From Oscillospiraceae bacterium (GTDB lineage: Bacteria; Bacillota; Clostridia; Oscillospirales; Oscillospiraceae): 64,000 bases of DNA. Within the stretch, counting starts at the first letter, position 1; every line of letters starts with the position of its first letter. Positions 40,601 through 48,942 of the stretch are shown here, one piece after another. Under the pieces are notes generated by a model. That model did no database searches. It saw only the letters and a list, made by a program, of their open reading frames with translations, and was not told the origin of the DNA. The DNA is taken from NCBI GenBank assembly GCA_902798545.1, contig CADBWQ010000001.1, positions 59,433 through 123,432 of the forward strand. Direction: 5' to 3'. The translations under genes and the position numbers were made by a program.

Positions 40601-40945
40601 GGTTTCCGCCGGTGCTTCCGGTTCTTCAGCCGATTCCGAAGCATTCGTTTCTCCAACAGGTTCCTCTTCTTCCTCAAAACGGTCAAATTCCGGGCCGGAT
40701 TCGTCCAGATCGGTGTCCTGCATTCCGTCTTCAGAGGTGTCCGCAGGGACTGCAGTCTCGTATTCAGTTTCCGCGGGGAGCTTCTCCCCGCTCATCTCTT
40801 CTGGTTCCACAGCAAAACGATCCCTTTTCTCTGAGAATTCTGACAAAATGTCCTCCAGAGAGTATTTTCCCGCATACTCTCCGGAATCCAGGTCCGGCAG
40901 ATCATCCCACAGATCTGTATCCAGGCTCCAATTCTCCCGCTTCAT
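37631..40945 (-). CDS. P-type ATPase-like pseudoenzyme with long acidic N-terminal region
   Basis: A 1104-residue protein. Residues 1-571 are highly acidic, Glu/Pro/Ala/Thr-rich and probably disordered. From about 572 it follows P1-type ATPase architecture: paired membrane segments, a helix pair ending SCAVPVTALLAFALPFFIGS (where the CPC motif is expected), GAAVAGWSGIHDIG, then VTDRDLFPED (about 837-846) in place of the phosphorylation motif DKTGTLT. A nucleotide-domain-like GLQGRIEGSTVLCGSSDLM and IFKISYTGLPEIRTALQELI follow. No TGD or GDGxND motif is seen; two closing membrane segments finish it. It lacks the catalytic residues and is probably a membrane scaffold or regulator. It is 56 bases after rlmB. 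Confidence 0.7.
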   Translation of the reverse strand: MKRENWSLDTDLWDDLPDLDSGEYAGKYSLEDILSEFSEKRDRFAVEPEEMSGEKLPAETEYETAVPADTSEDGMQDTDLDESGPEFDRFEEEEEPVGETNASESAEEPEAPAETETEAETDETVMPEKPAETEAPAKKSKPGWLRRGKSQKVVEEFPEQTEKEYIPVTDDFDYSSLFHMFADPKESDRNGAESQSHQTDSAPSGSDREPEDSTDSGHAAQKPAAAKAEPLLAENPLDFRDILRDFMLGDQHPIYADMPGIGIKAGQHVTPEDDLEDLDAVLESMIQNKAAPTSGKPAGKETQGATADQIPETEAVQALSAETAAQNAEVGTEAAQAARPKRKLELRSLLKPRTAAEKTEKQTAAEAAPVSKPKREYTVKEEFPSEPAEADEQAGGGESDWGTLELPHPTETEQSSADEESGETAEKPSEAEYEDDKPDGRLQKILRGFGARADRNRKRALNEPKAYARYEDYVPEKTGSEDTADTPGDTKEQTGAAEETEAETKAQSEEYDPAADDEILYAGDFPTFGQWILNELMTLWIRINGIGDRQSTATMEDDSEDLGKEVNVANASRYYGSQVTMLRMRFQIGIVLIVILAYITLGFPVSGMLKTAKVASAMCLGLQLTIMLLCLDIVTNAAVNLTRRKFGADALAVLACIISSLDALNVAVGGFGNPHIPLCLFSSLALMGCLLSSLLSARALRKSTRVPAIGKRVYCVTAEEGVRSSGDLTLLKSVRPSAGFVRRAEESPPDEALFARSAFLQLLVAILLSLLTALVKHSVGDLLYILSAILSCAVPVTALLAFALPFFIGSERIFSSGAAVAGWSGIHDIGCSRNLIVTDRDLFPEDTIAIETVRIFADDSAERVIGFAGSMIAASGSGLAPCFAELMEKNNCRMRMVEDFQWLSGGGLQGRIEGSTVLCGSSDLMQLMNVKVPYRLVDRTTVLLAIDGVLYGIFKISYTGLPEIRTALQELIASNRHPIFAIRDFNITPDMLHEVFDVATDGYDFPPYGDRFRISEAKPSETSKVSAVICREGLGPLTHLADTGRSMYVAIRLNLIVTAAVAVIGMLLVFFKLIGAGEVSAWLPFVLMLLDAIIVTLISLFMRF

Positions 40946-41001
40946 AAAAACCCCATTCCGCCGTTTTCACAGCGATCTGATTTTCTTCTGCTCTGTCTGT
41001 C

Positions 41002-41757
41002 TTACCGGCTGCGCTGGCGCATGATCTCATACATCACGATCGCGCCCGCCACAGATGCGTTTAAAGAAGAAATCTTTCCCTTCATCGGGAGCGACAGGAT
41101 GAAGTCGCAGCTCTCACGTACAAGTCGTCCCATACCGCTGCCCTCAGACCCGATCACCAGTGCAACGGGCCCGGTCAGTTCTGTTTTCCAGAGCTGGCAC
41201 GCCCCGTCTGCAGCTGTTCCGTAGATCCAGATGCCGTGCTCCTTCAGTTCGGAAATCGCAGCCCGCAGATTTGACACCCGCGCCACCGGCAGATACTCTG
41301 CCGCACCGGCCGACGCCTTGTTGACAATCGCCGTCAGTCCCGCGCTTCTGCGTTTCGGAATGATAACACCGTGGGCACCCGCGCACTCCGCAGAGCGGAT
41401 GATTGCACCGAGATTATGGCTGTCGGTGATCTCATCACAGACAATTACAAACGGGTCTTCTCCAAGCGCTGCCGCCCGGTCCAGAATATCCTGAACCGTT
41501 ACATACTCCCGTACGGCGCAGACCGCAATTACGCCCTGATGGGCGTGCGTCTGGCTCATGCTGTCAAGCTTGCGGCGGTCGCATTCCACCACCGTGATGC
41601 CCCTGTCCCGGGCGACTGTGGAGATGAACCCCAGTGTACGGTCTCCGTCTCCCCCGGCAATATAAATCTTATCGATCGGCCTCTCCGCCCGGAGCGCTTC
41701 CGTTATCGCGTTTCTTCCTTCAATCAGTTCATTTTCGATCCCGCTGGTGTGCTCCAT
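41002..41757 (-). CDS. rlmB: 23S rRNA (guanosine-2251-2'-O)-methyltransferase RlmB / TrmH-family methyltransferase
   Basis: SPOUT methyltransferase that 2'-O-methylates G2251 of 23S rRNA. I prefer the ATG at 41757 (251 residues), which is 6 bases after GGAG; the ATG four codons upstream lies inside that site. The N-terminal L30e-like substrate domain (EGRNAITEALRAERPIDKIY) and the three SPOUT motifs (DSHNLGAIIRSAECAGAHGV, VIGSEGSGMGRLVRESCDFI, SLPMKGKISSLNASVAGAIV) are intact. Confidence 0.95.
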   Translation of the reverse strand: MEHTSGIENELIEGRNAITEALRAERPIDKIYIAGGDGDRTLGFISTVARDRGITVVECDRRKLDSMSQTHAHQGVIAVCAVREYVTVQDILDRAAALGEDPFVIVCDEITDSHNLGAIIRSAECAGAHGVIIPKRRSAGLTAIVNKASAGAAEYLPVARVSNLRAAISELKEHGIWIYGTAADGACQLWKTELTGPVALVIGSEGSGMGRLVRESCDFILSLPMKGKISSLNASVAGAIVMYEIMRQRSR

Positions 41758-41901
41758 TCTCTTCTCCATCCGCCGGTTTCTGACTCAGTTCCGGCGTTCT
41801 GTATAACACAAAATATTCGAATACAAATTACAATATAACACAAGATACAGAAAATGGAAAGACTTCTTTTTCAACTTCTTTGGAAACTTTACAATTTTTT
41901 G

Positions 41902-41930
41902 TAGACTTTCCTCTTAAAAGATACTATAGT
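41902..41930 (+). promoter_or_regulatory. Promoter of the rhomboid-like gene
   Basis: TATAGT (41925-41930) with a weak TAGACT -35 box (41902-41907) at 17 bases, in an AT-rich stretch between divergent rlmB and the 41965 gene. Confidence 0.5.
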
Positions 41931-41964
41931 ACATCCAGTCCTTTTATTCTGGAGGAGTGTTTCC

Positions 41965-42795
41965 GTGAAAGATCCCATGCGTCTGATTGACCGTTTCTGC
42001 TATCGGCATCCCAATTTTGGCATTCCGAATCTCATGCGATATCTGACGATTGCCAATGTCGTTTTCTGGATCCTCGGATCTGTAAATACCGTACTGATGA
42101 GCTATCTGAGCTTTGACGCCGCGTTGATTCTTCGCGGGCAGGTGTGGCGTCTGTTCACCTTCATGCTCTATCCGCCCAGCGCGGGTCTGCTTGCGTTTCT
42201 GGTGTTTTATTTTTATTACTGGATGGGCAGCACGCTGGAGCAGTACTGGGGCACTCCGCAGTTTAACATCTACCTGCTCATCGGATGGTTTCTGACGGTC
42301 GTTTACGGTTTCCTGGTGTACTTCATCGGCGGCGTGAGGATTCGCATCGATGCGCAGTATCTCTACCTCTCGATGTTTTTCTCCTATGCCGCGCTTTTCC
42401 CCGATCAGCAGGTTCTCCTGTTTTTCATCATTCCGATCCGGATGAAGATTCTGGCGCTCATCGACGCCGCCTACTTTGTCCTCGCCGTGATCTCCAATCC
42501 CTTCCCCGTCAACCTGCTGCCGATCGTTGCCGTTCTGAACTTTGTGATCTTCTTCTCCGGCACCCTTCTGCGGAATCTCCCGAAGAAGCCCAGTGCTTCC
42601 ACCATCAACTTCCGCAGGGCTTCTCAGAAAATCCGGCAGGAACAGCGCAGTCAGCTCTACCACCACAAGTGTTCTGTCTGCGGGCGTACGGATACGGACT
42701 ATCCCGGACTTGAATTCCGCTACTGCTCGCGCTGTGTGGGCTATCACTGCTTCTGCATCGACCACATCAACAACCACATCCACTTTACGGAGTGA
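41965..42795 (+). CDS. Rhomboid-like membrane protein lacking the catalytic serine, with C-terminal zinc ribbon
   Basis: A 276-residue polytopic protein starting at a GTG codon with GGAGGAG upstream. The hydrophobic core, with WRLFTFMLYPPS, FYFYYWMGSTLEQYWGT and LFFIIPIRMKILALIDAAYF, follows the rhomboid/derlin fold. The catalytic GxSG and His are not seen, so it is a likely pseudoprotease. The last 50 residues, after a basic linker, have CSVCGRTDTDYPGLEFRYCS and a following RCVGYHCFC: paired cysteines and histidines of a zinc ribbon. It may be a membrane adaptor or foldase. Confidence 0.75.
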   Translation: MKDPMRLIDRFCYRHPNFGIPNLMRYLTIANVVFWILGSVNTVLMSYLSFDAALILRGQVWRLFTFMLYPPSAGLLAFLVFYFYYWMGSTLEQYWGTPQFNIYLLIGWFLTVVYGFLVYFIGGVRIRIDAQYLYLSMFFSYAALFPDQQVLLFFIIPIRMKILALIDAAYFVLAVISNPFPVNLLPIVAVLNFVIFFSGTLLRNLPKKPSASTINFRRASQKIRQEQRSQLYHHKCSVCGRTDTDYPGLEFRYCSRCVGYHCFCIDHINNHIHFTE

Positions 42796-42821
42796 TTTTC
42801 AGTCCCTATCAGGAGGTTTTC

Positions 42822-44222
42822 ATGTACAGTATTGTCATCGACGAAAACAGGCTGGCCGACATCGACCGCTTCATTCAGGCTCATCAGTCCGATCTTGTAC
42901 GCGATATTTCCAGGCTCGTCAGCATTCCAAGCGTTGAAGGGCCGGCTGCCCCGGGCGCGCCTTTCGGCGTGGAATCCCGCCGGGCGCTGGACTGTGCTCT
43001 GGATATCGCTGCAGAGCTCGGCCTCGCAGTCTGCAACTGTGAGAATAAAATTGGCTATGCGTCTGTGGGCGAAGACCGGGGAGCCGGTTATCTGGCCACC
43101 ATTACGCATGTCGACGTTGTCCCCGCCGGAGAGGGCTGGACCGCTGATCCTTTCACGCTGCGGGAACGGGACGGCTACCTGATCGGTCGCGGCGTTATGG
43201 ATGACAAGGGACCGAGCGTCCTTTGCCTCTACGCTCTGAAGTATCTGCTGGACTCCGGTCTGACGCTGCGCTATCCTGTCCGTGCGCTGCTTGGTGCCAA
43301 TGAAGAGACCGGCATGCTCGATATCGAGCACTATCTCAAAAACTATCCCGCGCCCCTGTTCTGCTTCAGTCCGGATGCCGATTTCCCTCTGATCCACGGT
43401 GAAAAGGGCATCTATCACGGCCGTCTCATTTCCCGTCACACACCGGTGAACGTCCTTGAAATCTCCGGCGGTGTCGCAGCCAACGCCGTCCCTGCAAAGG
43501 CCGTTGCAAAGGTGCGGGCAGAAAAGCTCCGCAGCACCGGCTCCGTCCATGCCGTGGAACTGGAACCGGGATTCTGGCAGCTCACTGCCGCCGGCATCAG
43601 CGGCCATGCCTCCATGCCGCAGGGGACCGTCAATGCCATCGCTCTGATCGTCGACTATCTTCTTGAGAACGAAATCCCCTCCGATGAGGAGCTTCCCTAT
43701 TTCCGATTCATCTCTCTTCTCCATGCCTCTGCCGACGGCAGCGGGATTGGGCTCCGGAGCTCAGATGACTGTTTTACGCCGCTCACTGCGGTCGGCGGAA
43801 AAATCTCTGTCGAAAACGGTCGGATCATCCAGACCATAGACTGCCGCTACGGCATCTCCATCAGCGGTGAGGCCATCACAAAGATTCTGAAGGAAAAAGC
43901 CGGGGACGCCGCCGACGTTCTCGTTGACGCGGATAACGCTCCCTTCTATGTCGGATTGGATAATCCCGCGGTTCAGGCCTGTATCGAAAGCTACAACCTT
44001 GTCACCGGCGAACACGCAGTGCCCATGACAATCGGCGGCGGGACCTATGCCCGTCACTTCTCCAATGCCGTTGCCTTCGGTCCGGAGCACCCGGAACGTC
44101 CCTGCCCGGAATTCTGCGGTCCGATCCACGGGGTGGACGAAGCCGCCCGTCTCTCTGATTTCCTGGAAGCGCTGAAGATCTACATTGTCTCGCTTCTCCG
44201 TCTTGAGACGCTTGATTTCTGA
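42822..44222 (+). CDS. pepV: PepV-like M20 dipeptidase
   Basis: Zinc-dependent dipeptidase of the M20 family (466 residues). AGGAGG followed by five bases selects the ATG at 42822; an upstream ATG at 42792 overlaps the previous gene. Metal and catalytic regions are visible: ITHVDVVPAGEGW (His and Asp), VMDDKGPSVLCLYAL, LGANEETGM (catalytic Glu pair), and DADFPLIHGEKG, a PepV-type Asp segment, with the C-terminal GGGTYARHF. It would release amino acids from dipeptides in the cytosol. Confidence 0.94.
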   Translation: MYSIVIDENRLADIDRFIQAHQSDLVRDISRLVSIPSVEGPAAPGAPFGVESRRALDCALDIAAELGLAVCNCENKIGYASVGEDRGAGYLATITHVDVVPAGEGWTADPFTLRERDGYLIGRGVMDDKGPSVLCLYALKYLLDSGLTLRYPVRALLGANEETGMLDIEHYLKNYPAPLFCFSPDADFPLIHGEKGIYHGRLISRHTPVNVLEISGGVAANAVPAKAVAKVRAEKLRSTGSVHAVELEPGFWQLTAAGISGHASMPQGTVNAIALIVDYLLENEIPSDEELPYFRFISLLHASADGSGIGLRSSDDCFTPLTAVGGKISVENGRIIQTIDCRYGISISGEAITKILKEKAGDAADVLVDADNAPFYVGLDNPAVQACIESYNLVTGEHAVPMTIGGGTYARHFSNAVAFGPEHPERPCPEFCGPIHGVDEAARLSDFLEALKIYIVSLLRLETLDF

Positions 44223-44228
44223 TCTCCC

Positions 44229-44852
44229 ATGGGCAGACGCTGTGTTATCGTTTCCGGCGGTACGTTCAGTCCGGTCGAAGGTCTTCGCAGCGATGACTTT
44301 GTCATCGCGTGTGACCGCGGGTATACCTACTGCGACGCGCTGAATCTCAGGCCGGATCTCGTCATCTCGGACTTTGATTCCTATTGCGGGCCTGTGGATT
44401 CCGATATCCCATTGAACACCTATGCCTCTGAAAAGGACGATACCGATACCATGCTTGCAGCGCGCTACGCGGTGGAACACGGTTTTCAGTCGGTTCTCCT
44501 CTGCTGTGCGCTGGGCGGCCGTCTGGATCATCTGATCGCAAATCTTCAGACGCTGGTATTCATCGGGAAACACGGTCTCCCGGCAGCCCTGTCCGGCGAA
44601 GATACGGAGATCATCACCCTCTCTTCCGGCTCCGTATCTCTTCCGAGGCGGAAGGGCTGGTCCCTCTCCGTGTTTGCCGCCGATGGCCCCTGCCGCGGCG
44701 TCACGCTCTCCGGGGTCAGGTATCCCCTTCTTGACGCTGAAATACTTCCCTCTTTTCCCATCGGTGTCAGCAATCAGTGGACGGAGGCGGAAGCGGTGAT
44801 CTCCGTCAGGGAAGGGATTCTTCTCATCGTACAGTCGAAAATTCCTGCCTGA
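44229..44852 (+). CDS. Thiamine pyrophosphokinase
   Basis: Converts thiamine and ATP to thiamine diphosphate. The 207-residue protein shows the N-terminal ADP-binding ACDRGYTYCDALNLRPDLVI and SDFDS catalytic block, then EKDDTDTMLAARYAV and CCALGGRLDHLIANLQTLV, which is the thiamine-binding signature; the C-terminal beta domain is present. It begins 6 bases after pepV stops, so the two are co-transcribed. Confidence 0.95.
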   Translation: MGRRCVIVSGGTFSPVEGLRSDDFVIACDRGYTYCDALNLRPDLVISDFDSYCGPVDSDIPLNTYASEKDDTDTMLAARYAVEHGFQSVLLCCALGGRLDHLIANLQTLVFIGKHGLPAALSGEDTEIITLSSGSVSLPRRKGWSLSVFAADGPCRGVTLSGVRYPLLDAEILPSFPIGVSNQWTEAEAVISVREGILLIVQSKIPA

Positions 44853-44865
44853 TTTCTGAAAACAG

Positions 44866-44894
44866 TTGACGCTTTCCAAAAAAGAAAGTATATT
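44866..44894 (+). promoter_or_regulatory. holB promoter
   Basis: TTGACG (44866-44871), 17-base spacer and TATATT (44889-44894), about 60 bases before the chosen start of holB. Confidence 0.65.
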
Positions 44895-44954
44895 TAATTA
44901 TTGCGCTTTATTGCGCTGATTTCATCGTCCGTGAACAGAAGGAGGCCTGCACCG

Positions 44955-45806
44955 TTGGAAGCCCCGCTTTTTTCATCCCCTGCCGATATCGGGCATGCAT
45001 ATATCCTGTCCTCGCTTTCACGGGATGATGCGCTCCGCAGAGCGAGGGAGATCGCCGCTGCGGCGGTCTGTCTGAACGAACACGGGGTTCCCTGCGGCAT
45101 GTGCCGGGGCTGTCGCAAAGCGGCTGCCGGGGTTCATCCGGATATCGTCACCGTCACCCGACAGACGGACAAGAGCGGAAATCTCCGGAGGGAGCTTACC
45201 ATCTCCCAGATCCGGGATATCCTTGTCGATGCCCAGGTTCTGCCTAATGAAGCCAGCCGCAAGGCGTACATTATTGAAGAGGCGGAACTCATGAATCTCA
45301 ATGCGCAGAATGCCGCCCTGAAGCTTCTTGAGGAACCTCCGGCCAGTGTCGTTTTTCTGCTCTGTGTCACAAACCCGGACCTGCTGCTCGAAACGGTGCG
45401 TTCCCGCTGTGCACTCATCGGAATCTCCGGTGATGCGGACCGGCAGGATGCGGAGGCAGTCAGGCTGGCCGACGGCTTTCTCACCGCCGTACGCAGCGGA
45501 GAGCCCCAAAGGCTCTACCGCTGGATCGCGAAAAATGAACTCAGCAAGCTGGATGCCACATCCGCATTCATCGACGCCGCGCTGCAGCGGACGGCAGACA
45601 TGCTCTGCGGCAGGCTCTCATCCGGAGCGCTTTCTCCGGACCAGCAGATGCACCTTTATCGCCTTCTCCGGCGTTGTTCGGAGCATCTGAAGGTGAATGT
45701 CAACGCCAGACATATTTTCAGTCTGCTGGCAGCAGACGCCCTGTCGGATTCCGCTTCGGGCGCCGCGGCAGGAAGCAGGCAACATATTATTGGAGAAAAA
45801 CCATGA
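44955..45806 (+). CDS. holB: DNA polymerase III delta' subunit
   Basis: Clamp-loader subunit. The best start is the TTG at 44955, preceded by GAAGGAGG (283 residues; MEAPLFSSPADIGHAYILSS); the TTG at 44901 has no site. The zinc-binding cysteines appear as CLNEHGVPCGMCRGC, followed by HPDIV, ISQIRDILVDAQVLPNEA, and EEAELMNLNAQNAALKLLEE-PP, typical of delta'. No Walker A is present, as expected for delta' rather than gamma/tau. It overlaps ricT by 4 bases (ATGA); this order is common in Bacillota. Confidence 0.92.
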   Translation: MEAPLFSSPADIGHAYILSSLSRDDALRRAREIAAAAVCLNEHGVPCGMCRGCRKAAAGVHPDIVTVTRQTDKSGNLRRELTISQIRDILVDAQVLPNEASRKAYIIEEAELMNLNAQNAALKLLEEPPASVVFLLCVTNPDLLLETVRSRCALIGISGDADRQDAEAVRLADGFLTAVRSGEPQRLYRWIAKNELSKLDATSAFIDAALQRTADMLCGRLSSGALSPDQQMHLYRLLRRCSEHLKVNVNARHIFSLLAADALSDSASGAAAGSRQHIIGEKP

Positions 45807-47137
45807 CAGAAGTAGTTAGTATCAGATTCAAAAATCGTGGAAAAGCATATTATTTTGATCCCGCAGGCCTTCAGATCCAGGTGGGTGACAATGTGATCGT
45901 CGACACTGCAAACGGCATGGAAATTGCCGTCTGCTCCAGAGAGAATCATCCTGTGGAAGACACCGCTGTCGTTCAGCCCCTGCGCAGAGTGCTCCGTGTT
46001 GCAACGCAGATGGATCTGCGCACGGAAGAGCTGAACCGCCAGCGTGAGGAAAGCGCATTCAATATCTGCCGTGAGAAGATTCAGGAACACAATCTGGATA
46101 TGAAACTGGTCGATGTCGAATGCAACTTTGAGGGCAGCAAGACCACTTTCTTCTTCACCTCGGACGGACGCGTTGACTTCCGCTCTCTGGTCAAGGACCT
46201 GGCCGGTATTCTGCATAACCGGATCGAGCTGAGGCAGATCGGTGTTCGTGATGAAGCCAAGATGCTCGGCGGTCTCGGGATCTGCGGCCGGCCATACTGC
46301 TGCAGCCAGTTTCTGGATGATTTTCATCCGGTTTCCACAAAGATGGCCAAGGTCCAGTCTCTGTCACTGAATCCGGCCAAGATTTCCGGCAGCTGCGGCC
46401 GGCTGATGTGCTGCCTGCGTTATGAACAGGAGGCCTATGAGGACCTCGTCAAAAAGGTCCCGAAACAGGGCGCCTTTGTCGAAACCAAAGATGGATACGG
46501 AACCGCCATTCAGGTGAATATTCTCCGTTCCACCGTAAAAGTCAGACTGGACGAAGACCGCGAGGATGTTCTTCACGAATACAGGTCTTATGAGCTGGCT
46601 GCTGTTCCCGGCGGCCGCCCGAAGGACGGTGCGGAGCCTCCGCATGTGCTGGAGTATGTGGAGCCGGAGTCCGAAGAAGTCCCGGCAGAGCCCGCGGATG
46701 AATGGAGTCTCCCGACCATGGTCGTCACGCCCGTCCCGGAGACCGCTGCCGCTGCGGATGGTGGCGCAGACGAGAACACTTCGGAGGCAGGCCGGCGGAA
46801 CCGCCGGAGCCGCAGTCGCCATAAAGGTGCAAAGTCTGCCGCTTCCGAAGCTCCCACCATTGTCGTTCCCGTCAAGGAAGAATCCATCAAGAGCAAGCCC
46901 GCTTCCGAGAGAGGCCGTCATTCCCGCGGCAGGAAGAAACCCTCCCACGGTGACGCACAAAACAGCGCCTCCGGAAACGCGGAATCCACAGGTACTTCTG
47001 CAGCCAGGACGGAAAAAGGGTCGAACCCGCAGGCCGGATCTTCCGAAGGGCTTCCAAAGCAGGAAAAGAAGAACAAACCCCGTCGCAGATTCTACCACGG
47101 GAAGAAGCCTTCGAACAAACCCGCCTCCGGAACCTGA
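45803..47137 (+). CDS. ricT: RicT/YaaT, PSP1-domain protein
   Basis: Subunit of the Y complex (RicA-RicF-RicT) which in Bacillus promotes mRNA maturation by RNase Y and holds Fe-S clusters. The 444-residue protein has the PSP1 core, with GGLGICGRPYCCSQFLDDF and SGSCGRLMCCLRYEQEAYED; the cysteines match those that bind clusters. The last 150-170 residues, rich in Lys, Arg, Ser, Pro and Ala, form a disordered basic tail not found in the Bacillus protein and possibly RNA-binding. It starts within the holB stop (ATGA). Confidence 0.93.
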   Translation: MTEVVSIRFKNRGKAYYFDPAGLQIQVGDNVIVDTANGMEIAVCSRENHPVEDTAVVQPLRRVLRVATQMDLRTEELNRQREESAFNICREKIQEHNLDMKLVDVECNFEGSKTTFFFTSDGRVDFRSLVKDLAGILHNRIELRQIGVRDEAKMLGGLGICGRPYCCSQFLDDFHPVSTKMAKVQSLSLNPAKISGSCGRLMCCLRYEQEAYEDLVKKVPKQGAFVETKDGYGTAIQVNILRSTVKVRLDEDREDVLHEYRSYELAAVPGGRPKDGAEPPHVLEYVEPESEEVPAEPADEWSLPTMVVTPVPETAAAADGGADENTSEAGRRNRRSRSRHKGAKSAASEAPTIVVPVKEESIKSKPASERGRHSRGRKKPSHGDAQNSASGNAESTGTSAARTEKGSNPQAGSSEGLPKQEKKNKPRRRFYHGKKPSNKPASGT

Positions 47138-47152
47138 GGCGCTTTCCTCTCC

Positions 47153-48898
47153 ATGAATCGCAACATAGACTTCAGCCGCTCAAAGCTCAGTATTTTTGCC
47201 TCCTATATCTATCCGCACCGCGCGGCATTCGCTCTGGATATGGGTCTCTCGCTCGCCGTTGCACTGGTTGATCTTGCTTTTCCGTATGTAACACGCCGGA
47301 CCATGAATTCTGCCCTGCCGCAGCAGCACTTTCGCACCTTCTTTCTCATTATGGCGGCGCTTCTCATCGCCTATCTTCTGCGCGCCTTTTTTCAGTATCT
47401 GATCACGATCATCGGGCATCGCATGGGTACCCTCGTTGAGGCGGACATGCGCCGCGATGTCTTCACCCACATGCAGACGCTGTCCTTCTCTTTCTTTGAT
47501 CGGAACAGAACCGGTGTGCTGATGGCACGTGTCACCAGTGATCTGTTCGAAATCGTCGAGCTGGCACACCACGGGCCTGAGAACATTCTGACCTGCAGCG
47601 CGACGCTGCTTGGCGCTCTCATCATTCTGCTCATGATCAATGCCCGGCTTGCGCTCGTCCTGATCGTTCTTCTCCCGCTCTGCATTGTCTTTTCCATCTA
47701 CCAGCGCATGCGTATGCAGGACGCGAACCGGGATGTCAAGGTCAGGACCGGTGAAATCAATGCCGCCATTGAGAGCAGCATCTCCGGCATTCGCACCTCA
47801 AAAGCCTTTGCGGCCGAGCGCGCGGAGGATGCCAAATTCGATGCTGCCAATGAGGCCTTCAAGAAGAGCAAGGTCCGCTATTACCGGGCGATGGGTCTTT
47901 TCAATGCCGGCATCGAAGCCACGGTCGGCATCATGCAGGTGGCAGTCGTTACTGTCGGCGGTTACCTGATCATGCAGGGTGAAATGGACCTTGTAGATCT
48001 GCTCACCTTCACGCTCTATGTGGCGACCTTCCTCTCTCCGGTGCGGAAACTCGTCCAGTTCATGGAGGTTTATGCACAGGGCAGCGCAGGGTTCGCCCGC
48101 TTTGTCGAACTGATGCGCACCCAGCCTGAGATTCAGGATGCGCCGGACGCTGTGACGCTCAGTGACGTCCGCGGTGAAATTCGCTTTGACCATGTAAGCT
48201 TTGCATACATGGCTGACGTCCCTGTTCTCAAGGACATCAATCTGACCGTTTCTCCGGGGGAGACCTTTGCTCTGGTCGGTTCCTCCGGCGGGGGAAAGAC
48301 CACCATCTGTCACCTGATTCCGCGCTTCTACGATGTAAGCGCCGGAGCTGTCCTGGTGGACGGCAGGGATATCCGGACCGTCACGCAGGAGAGTCTGCGT
48401 CAGAATATCGGAATCATCCAGCAGGACGTTTTCCTGTTCGCCGGCACGATTATGGATAACATCCGTTACGGCCGGCCGGGTGCAAGCGACCGGGAAGTTG
48501 TGGAAGCCGCGATTCGCGCGGAAATCCACGAGGATATCATGCACATGCCGGATGCTTATGAAAGCTTTGTCGGTGAGCGCGGCGTGGTGCTCTCCGGCGG
48601 GCAGAAACAGCGTATTTCCATCGCCCGGGTCTTTCTGAAGAATCCGCCCATTCTCATCCTGGATGAGGCGACCTCCGCCCTCGACAGCGTAACGGAGCAG
48701 AAAATCCAGCGCAGCCTCGATCTCCTGAGCCAGGGGAAAACCTGTATTGTCATCGCGCACCGGCTTTCTACGATACGCAATGCCGACCGCATTGCCGTGG
48801 TCGACGAACAGCATATCATCGAACAGGGTTCCCGTGAGGAGCTCCTGAAAAAAAACGGTGCCTACGCCGCACTGGAACGCGCACAGATGAAAACATGA
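47153..48898 (+). CDS. ABC transporter, fused permease and ATPase
   Basis: A 581-residue half-transporter of the exporter (MdlB/LmrA-like) type: six membrane helices (residues about 20-310), followed by an ATPase domain with Walker A GSSGGGKTT, signature LSGGQKQRISIARVFL, Walker B ILILDEATSALDS and the switch His in VIAHRLST. It presumably forms a homodimer exporting a lipid, drug or peptide. The stop codon lies inside the terminator hairpin at 48897. It begins 15 bases after ricT. Confidence 0.93.
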   Translation: MNRNIDFSRSKLSIFASYIYPHRAAFALDMGLSLAVALVDLAFPYVTRRTMNSALPQQHFRTFFLIMAALLIAYLLRAFFQYLITIIGHRMGTLVEADMRRDVFTHMQTLSFSFFDRNRTGVLMARVTSDLFEIVELAHHGPENILTCSATLLGALIILLMINARLALVLIVLLPLCIVFSIYQRMRMQDANRDVKVRTGEINAAIESSISGIRTSKAFAAERAEDAKFDAANEAFKKSKVRYYRAMGLFNAGIEATVGIMQVAVVTVGGYLIMQGEMDLVDLLTFTLYVATFLSPVRKLVQFMEVYAQGSAGFARFVELMRTQPEIQDAPDAVTLSDVRGEIRFDHVSFAYMADVPVLKDINLTVSPGETFALVGSSGGGKTTICHLIPRFYDVSAGAVLVDGRDIRTVTQESLRQNIGIIQQDVFLFAGTIMDNIRYGRPGASDREVVEAAIRAEIHEDIMHMPDAYESFVGERGVVLSGGQKQRISIARVFLKNPPILILDEATSALDSVTEQKIQRSLDLLSQGKTCIVIAHRLSTIRNADRIAVVDEQHIIEQGSREELLKKNGAYAALERAQMKT

Positions 48899-48934
48899 AA
48901 ATGGCCTCTCCGCAGTCGCGGAGAGGCCATTTTC
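48897..48934. terminator. Bidirectional terminator between the ABC exporter and psuG
   Basis: A 17-bp perfect stem (48897-48913 with 48918-48934) and an AGTC loop. T runs on both sides (TTTTC) serve two convergent genes; the ABC exporter stop codon overlaps its first base pairs. Confidence 0.9.
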
Positions 48935-48942
48935 ATTCGATA

